A stretch of 64,000 nucleotides of DNA from Ilex aquifolium (Eukaryota > Streptophyta > Magnoliopsida > Aquifoliales > Aquifoliaceae). Within the stretch, counting starts at the first letter, position 1. Each line of letters opens with the position of its first letter. Positions 58,620-64,000 of the stretch are shown piece by piece. The stretch lies in NCBI GenBank assembly GCA_951799425.1, contig OX637405.1:24503371-24567370 (forward strand), given 5' to 3'. A program made the position numbers and the translations under genes. The notes beneath the pieces were generated by a model. That model searched no databases. It was given only the letters and a program-made list of their open reading frames with translations, and was not told the DNA's origin.

Positions 58620-59109
58620 AGATCATTCTTTCAAACCAGTTAGGCAGAAGATGAGGGTGTTTGACCCAGACAAAGCTAGGGCTATGCCTAAAAAGGTGGA
58701 CAAGATCTTATATACTTAGCCTATCATAGAAGTGCACTACCCAGAGTGGTTGGCCAACGTGGTCTTGTTCAAAAAACACAATAGAAAAAATTGAGGTTTT
58801 GTATAGATTTGAAAGACCTCAACAAGGCTTGTCCAAAGGATTGCTCCCCACTCCCAAGAATTGATTTCCTTGTAGATGCCACAACATAAATTCAACTACT
58901 AAGCTTTATGGATGGATTCCATGGGTACAACCAGATCCCTATGCATCTGAATGATAAAGAGAAGACCTCATTTGTTACATAGCAGGGGTTTTACTGCTAC
59001 CAAGTAATGTCCTGTGGTTTGAAGAAAGCTGAAGCTACATACCAACATTTGGTCAACCAGATTTTTGAAGGCTTAATTGGGACGGCTATGGAGGCTTATA
59101 TCGATTACA
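58620..59109 (+). pseudogene. Gypsy reverse transcriptase remnant
   Basis: Readable pieces in order: HSFKPVRQKMRVFDPDKA, VHYPEWLANVVLFKKHN, DLNKACPKD-like and LSFMDGFHGYNQIPM-like text across frames, and the end TAT ATC GAT TAC ATG (YIDYM, in place of YIDDM). Several stops. The copia insertion lies at the active-site codons. Confidence 0.8.
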
Positions 59110-62100
59110 TGTAAACTTTGTTTGATCAAAGAAATCAATCAGACCCTAATTCCAAGATCTAGAATAATCATGATTTTCACATTATCAATTATGCGGAATT
59201 AAAAGCATCATAACATCATAATCAACATAACTGGAGCCATAATCGCAAACCTTGAATTACTTGATCAAGAATTGAACCATCCTTTGGTGTAACCCGAAAA
59301 TTGGTTTCTCTCTCTTGACCTTTATTCTTACGATACAAAACTCGATGGAGCATGTATATATTTATCGGTAGAGAGGGGACCGGTTCCCTAGTTCAACATA
59401 AACTCTACTATCCATCAAAGTAGAACTTTAGGAAACCACTTATTCTTATTGACCAATCAGAAATCATTAGTTATACCGGTTAGATTAGAATTGGTAACCT
59501 TATCATTATATAACCAAAATTAATTATCTGATAATAATCAGTAAAATCACATGTGCCAAATCAAGTGAGCCACATTAATTCTTACATTCTCCCACTTGGC
59601 CCATATGATTATCTTACAATTGGGTTTAGCATGGTTTACATAAACGCGCAATAAATTCAATCCATCACTACCTTAATTTGGTGATCAAAATATCACAATT
59701 AAACAATCCACTAATGCGAATCATAGCGGTTGTACATCATTAACGCGATATAGTCCCTTCCATGTACCACAATACTAGCAATCTGTCTAACGTCACCTAT
59801 AATTGAGAAGTATATATATAATAAGGTCCAACAATAATGCCTTATGCTGAAGGCTATTCTTTTTATCATTCAATCAATTTTATACATGTACGTACATTCT
59901 GAAAAAATAAGAAATATCGTAAACAGTTCAATTAAGAATTGAAAATGTCAAATAAATAATCATTATGTAAAATCCACAGCATTAAGTGAACAACCATTAT
60001 GAGCTACAATCAAGACTCATTATGTTAACATCTTTAAATGTCTTTAGTAGCACTTTCTTTAATGGATTTGCAATCATGAGCTTCATGCTATTATGCTCTA
60101 TAGACACTTAGCAAAAAACACATGCGAAATTATCACGATAAGTTCCCAGCGGCTAGGCCATAAAGTCGACAATTCTAAGTCATGAGATTAGAATTTCGCA
60201 TCCATAATCCATAAACTGTAGCCTCAAAACAAGCCACAATTTAATTTTCACAATTGTCCATTACCACTAGATGATTAGACTTCTTAAATGTGAATATATT
60301 ATCATTCATACATTGTAAATATCTTGTAAGCTCGTAATGATCCATTTCAGGATCGATTCGGTATTTACGTAATTTACCAACTGCAAGAATAATGTCCGAC
60401 ATTATACACATAAATGTATACATAAAACATTATGCAACAGAACATAAGGAATCTATTACATTCTTTGGACATTCTTACTGCTAACTTATTCATTTTACTT
60501 AAATTGGAGTAACATTAGCTAAATAGTTTTCCACATTAAATCACTATAGAATTCTTCTTATAAATGCTTTATAAAACAACCCAAACAATCTATGTGATCG
60601 ATCCTGGGACATTTAAATTACAATCACATAGGTTATCTCAGCATATCTTTCATTTAATATTTATAGAGAGAAACTTAATTTCATGTAATAATCTAAGATT
60701 ACTTATGACAAACAACACAATATCAACATATAGAGTGAAAAACCTTACTGCCACTAACTTTAAGATATATATACACCAATAATGGTGCTTTCCTTAATAC
60801 TTAAAGAAGAAATGGTATCATTGAACTTAAAATACCATGGTGGAAAAATTTCTTTATATCTATATATTGAGCTATTAAGTTTGCAACTCAAGAATTATTT
60901 CTCTTATTGAGAACCCTTTAGGTTAATCTTTATAGACTTATCCACCTAAACTTTATTAAGAATATTTTTCACATTCATATGGGTATAACTCTAAATCATA
61001 ATGAGCCACCAATGTCATAATGATTATTAGTGAGCCCTTTTTGTATACATGATAGAAGACTTCTATGTAATCAATATCTCATTTATGAGTGAAACCATTG
61101 GCCATAAGTTTGACTTCATATCTAACAAGATTTCAAACTTCATTATGGTCTGTTGGTTTCAATTAAATCATTCATGGCATCAATCCAATTAGCAAAGTCA
61201 TTACTTTTTATGGCTTGTGAAAACGAAATTAAATCTTTACCTATCCCTAAATCAAAATTAGATTCTTGTAGATATATCATGTAATCATTCGGAATAGCTT
61301 ATCTTATTTCTATTAGAGATTATCTTAATGTTACTCATGTAATTTTTCTACTTTGATTTATTGGTGACAATCTCAATATGAAGTGGTTAATCATTAATTT
61401 GTTGTTTAACATTGTCAAATCATTCAACAATTGTGGGAACAACATCATTACAAGTTATGGGTATAACCACTTTCAATGTGATTTATCACTCCCACTGATT
61501 TCATCATTCTTAATAAATCTGACATTATCAATACATATAATTCTCATACTGTAGGTAGGATAGTAAAACCTATATCCTTTGGAATTTTTTTCTGGTAAAC
61601 GATAAAGTTACTATTAATCGTTCTAAAATCCAATTTCTTTTCAGATGTCTCAAACTCCAAGGGCATTCATCCATAAATAAGAGTAATGAGAAATCCCGTA
61701 ATATACTCCTAATCATTTCTACTATGTTGTTATTATGCTTATTAGTTATACCATTATGCTACCACATACTAGACATAGGGCGTTAAGTAGAAATACTATA
61801 CTTTTCAAGGAGTTTAATAAATAGATAAAGTTATTATCTTTAACCATCATACATTCCTTAATATGTATCACCTATCCGATCTGATGACTTCCACTTTTCT
61901 ATATAACTACCTTTCAACTTTAATAAGATGTACCTTAATGACGTTCTTTACTTGAAATTTTTATGTAGTATATTGAGATAACAATAATGTGAAAAATTAT
62001 CCATAAATATGATACCAAATTCTTTATGTGTATGTATAGATAAGTTTAAAGAGTTTTACACTTCTAGAACCCTTTTTTGGTGTGTTTAATTAATTTTTCC

Positions 62101-64000
62101 TTAATAGAATATGTACACACTAAATCAATAAAATTTAAGATTAAAAACAATATCATATTTGATTAGTTTCTTCAACCTTTCGCTAATTATGTGACCTAGT
62201 CATTTATGTCACAACATAAAGAATTTTTCATTTATCGGACTACAGTAGGTTCTAAACATTATGATGCAGGGTTAAAAGAGACTCAGAAAATAAATCATCA
62301 TGCTTTAATTTATACAAACCATTTTGAAGAATACCAGAATGCTAAAAAAGGTATTCTTAAACAAACTAACAATTTATTATCATATTTGAAAAGATTAATA
62401 ATCATCATGAAGTTTAGATAAGAAAATCAAACTTCAAAATACTAGGAACATAAATTATTATATAAATTATGATTGATATTTGGAAACAAACACAAAGTCC
62501 CAGCCATCTTAAATTGGGCTTTGACCTGATTAATCATAGATATCAATTTATGATTTAACATTTTGAGTTATGAGAAATCCCTAACATCGAATTTGAAACA
62601 TTTGTTGTAGCCAATTCAAGTCGATCCATAATGTGCTACTAGAATATTCTTCTTTAAGGTTTGATTCGAAACATACAAAAGCTTTAATGCTTATCTTTCT
62701 TTTCGAATCATGCCATTCGTTTATATCAATCATTTTAAAAATGTCTCAACATTTACATAAATGACACATATTATTTATTTCTCTTATGAGCCTAAGTAGC
62801 TAAATAGACTCTTGTTCTTAGAATAGTACCTTAAGTTCTTAAGTCTTGTTTCTTCTTGAACATACATAATAGACATACATTAGCATACTACATAACATCA
62901 ATATAGGTTCATATCAAGAGACGAAGAGTTTAAATTAAATTACATAAAAGAACTCGTCTATCCTTAAAACCATCAACTTAGTAGCTAAAATTATGAGGAC
63001 ATATTTATGCATCCCACATGTACTATCAAATTTCATAATGGTAAGTTCGGCCATCAGTGTCTAATAAGAAACTCATCAATAGTTCAATAACATTCTTGCA
63101 TAACTATATAACATTAATAAGCATTATCCATCTGCGAAAGTCTTAACTTAATATTATTCATAATTATCATTCGCATAAACATAATGCCTAGTCTATTTGA
63201 TCCCTTATAGGTTTTGTGCAATGCCCTTTTCATTAGAACTACTTGATTTAGTAATAGCAGTTAAGTGTCAGACAAGTAGTCAAAACACATAAGTGAAATT
63301 GAATTTGTTCACATCAATCTGAAAATACTCTTTCCATTAAGTATCGAACTAGACAATGTATGCGATTGTAACAATACATGAACTAACAATAAAAGAAGGT
63401 AAATGCTCACTACATTAATACTTTGAGTCCTCTATAAGTTTAACCATGAGTTAGAATAAATACATATTCTAAGAAGTAATAAGTAGTACTATTGTGACTC
63501 TCCTTTGGGTAGTAATCACGATAAAGAAGACGGTAATCAACCACTGTCCTTTTGTGATGTTCTCATGCAAGTACAACACCTAATACATTAACCATAATGG
63601 TGATTCTCCCTCACCTAATAGGACTAATTGATAATATATTCATAATTAGGTAGGTCTGTCACCTTTTTGGGCATCCGTTCCACACCCATTATGAATATAC
63701 ACCAACCATCCTATTCCAATTAATTAATCATTTGAAAGGTGGTGCACCTTTGAGCCGATTCCTAATATCCAAATGATCAAGAAACTGCGATTTGCAAGTC
63801 ATTATTTTTAATACCTAGATAATGGGTATTAAATATCAATTATATGACTTAATACTTATTAGTCATTCTAGTTGGGCCACTTTGGCAGCTACCGAACTAT
63901 ATCATAATATAAACATTAAATCAAAATAATGACGTTGTACAAATAATTATTTTAATATCACAAGATAATGGATATTAAAATCAATTATGCAATTTGATAT
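59110..64000 (-). mobile_element. Ty1-copia retrotransposon, 3' part, minus strand, runs off the window
   Basis: The 3' LTR is 59110-59586 (477 bp; TGTAAAC...TTCTTACA). On the minus strand the polypurine tract GGCCAAGTGGGAGAA directly precedes it. RT/RNase H remnants follow: SIEHNSMKLMIANPL near 60070-60100 and the MYTFMCIMSDIILAVGKLRK frame at 60241-60423. From 60.5 kb to the end the sequence is AT-rich with only fragments, so the element is old. Its 5' LTR lies beyond 64000. Confidence 0.8.
60241..60423 (-). pseudogene. Copia RT C-terminal remnant
   Basis: A 60-codon frame matching the conserved copia stretch MY...RPDI..AVGKL.RY...P..DH, here MYTFMCIMSDIILAVGKLRK, followed by RYLQCMNDNIFTFKKSNHL. 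It ends in a stop. Part of the degenerate element around it. Confidence 0.75.

Larger units (their letters stand above)
56295..59109 (+). mobile_element. Ty3-gypsy retrotransposon, 5' part, degenerate
   Basis: The 5' LTR is 56295-56882 (TGTTGG...CCAACA). Just inside, GTTTGACGCCGTATGTGGAA resembles the TTGGCGCCGTCTGTGGGAA-type primer site of plant gypsy elements. Gag text (FKLPIIDSFDGQKDTW) lies near 57415-57470, the protease frame at 57981-58184 and reverse transcriptase text from 58620 to 59109. Stops and frameshifts are common. The element is cut at 59110 by a copia LTR; the rest must lie beyond that element, outside the window. Confidence 0.8.

Noticed and set aside
62206-62421. 71-codon plus-strand frame
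   Set aside because: Lies antisense in a decayed copia internal region and has no recognised family.

Overview
The window is nuclear DNA from a flowering plant, almost certainly a eudicot. The evidence is the spliced gene remnants, a CC-NB-LRR resistance-type gene, and a dense mix of plant transposons (L1-type LINE, Ty1-copia, Ty3-gypsy, hAT, Mutator-type MITEs, CACTA ends, Helitrons) in AT-rich, microsatellite-rich intergenic DNA. The species cannot be told from the sequence. Protein similarity was judged by eye from remembered family features, because no search could be run.

Only two stretches derive from ordinary host genes, and both look broken. (1) About 2.2-11.9 kb, minus strand: the 5' half of a gene for a CIP111-like AAA-type ATPase (calmodulin-interacting protein 111). 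Three exons with good splice sites are preserved, but they carry three in-frame stops and two frameshifts, so I call it a non-processed pseudogene. The part encoding the AAA modules would lie left of the window or is lost. Intron 1 holds a 5'-truncated LINE with an open 949-codon frame and a perfect 15-bp target-site duplication. Intron 2 holds two related terminal-inverted-repeat elements and a tandem duplication. (2) About 51.1-55.7 kb, minus strand: a two-exon CC-NB-LRR gene of about 1,380 codons. It is intact except for one nonsense codon 57 codons after the P-loop. It also has a 27-bp in-frame triplication beside the P-loop, and a run of near-identical 61-residue LRR units whose differences sit mainly at the LRR surface positions.

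The rest is layered transposon DNA. 12-17 kb: AT-rich DNA with two CACTA-type right ends and a MITE. 18-22.75 kb: a gypsy-type 5' LTR (minus strand, with primer-binding site) interrupted by a solo LTR and a hAT element. 22.8-25.4 kb: a higher-GC stretch that resembles organellar DNA, carrying a 171-bp hAT MITE. 26.5-28.7 kb: two further TIR elements. 29.3-35.3 kb: two related Helitrons joined head to tail. 36.2-41.6 kb: a decayed copia element inside a Mutator-type MITE and itself split by a 1.4-kb insertion. 41.6-44.3 kb: a hAT MITE split by a Helitron with a clear 3' hairpin. 45.2-47.6 kb: a 2.4-kb solo LTR with a perfect target-site duplication and a cluster of CGTTCGAACG palindromes. 49.5-51.0 kb: a hAT element next to the resistance-type gene. 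56.3-59.1 kb: a decayed gypsy element (5' LTR, primer site, gag, protease, part of RT) cut by another copia element that starts at 59.1 kb and runs off the right edge.

No rRNA, tRNA, CRISPR array or complete intact host gene was recognised.
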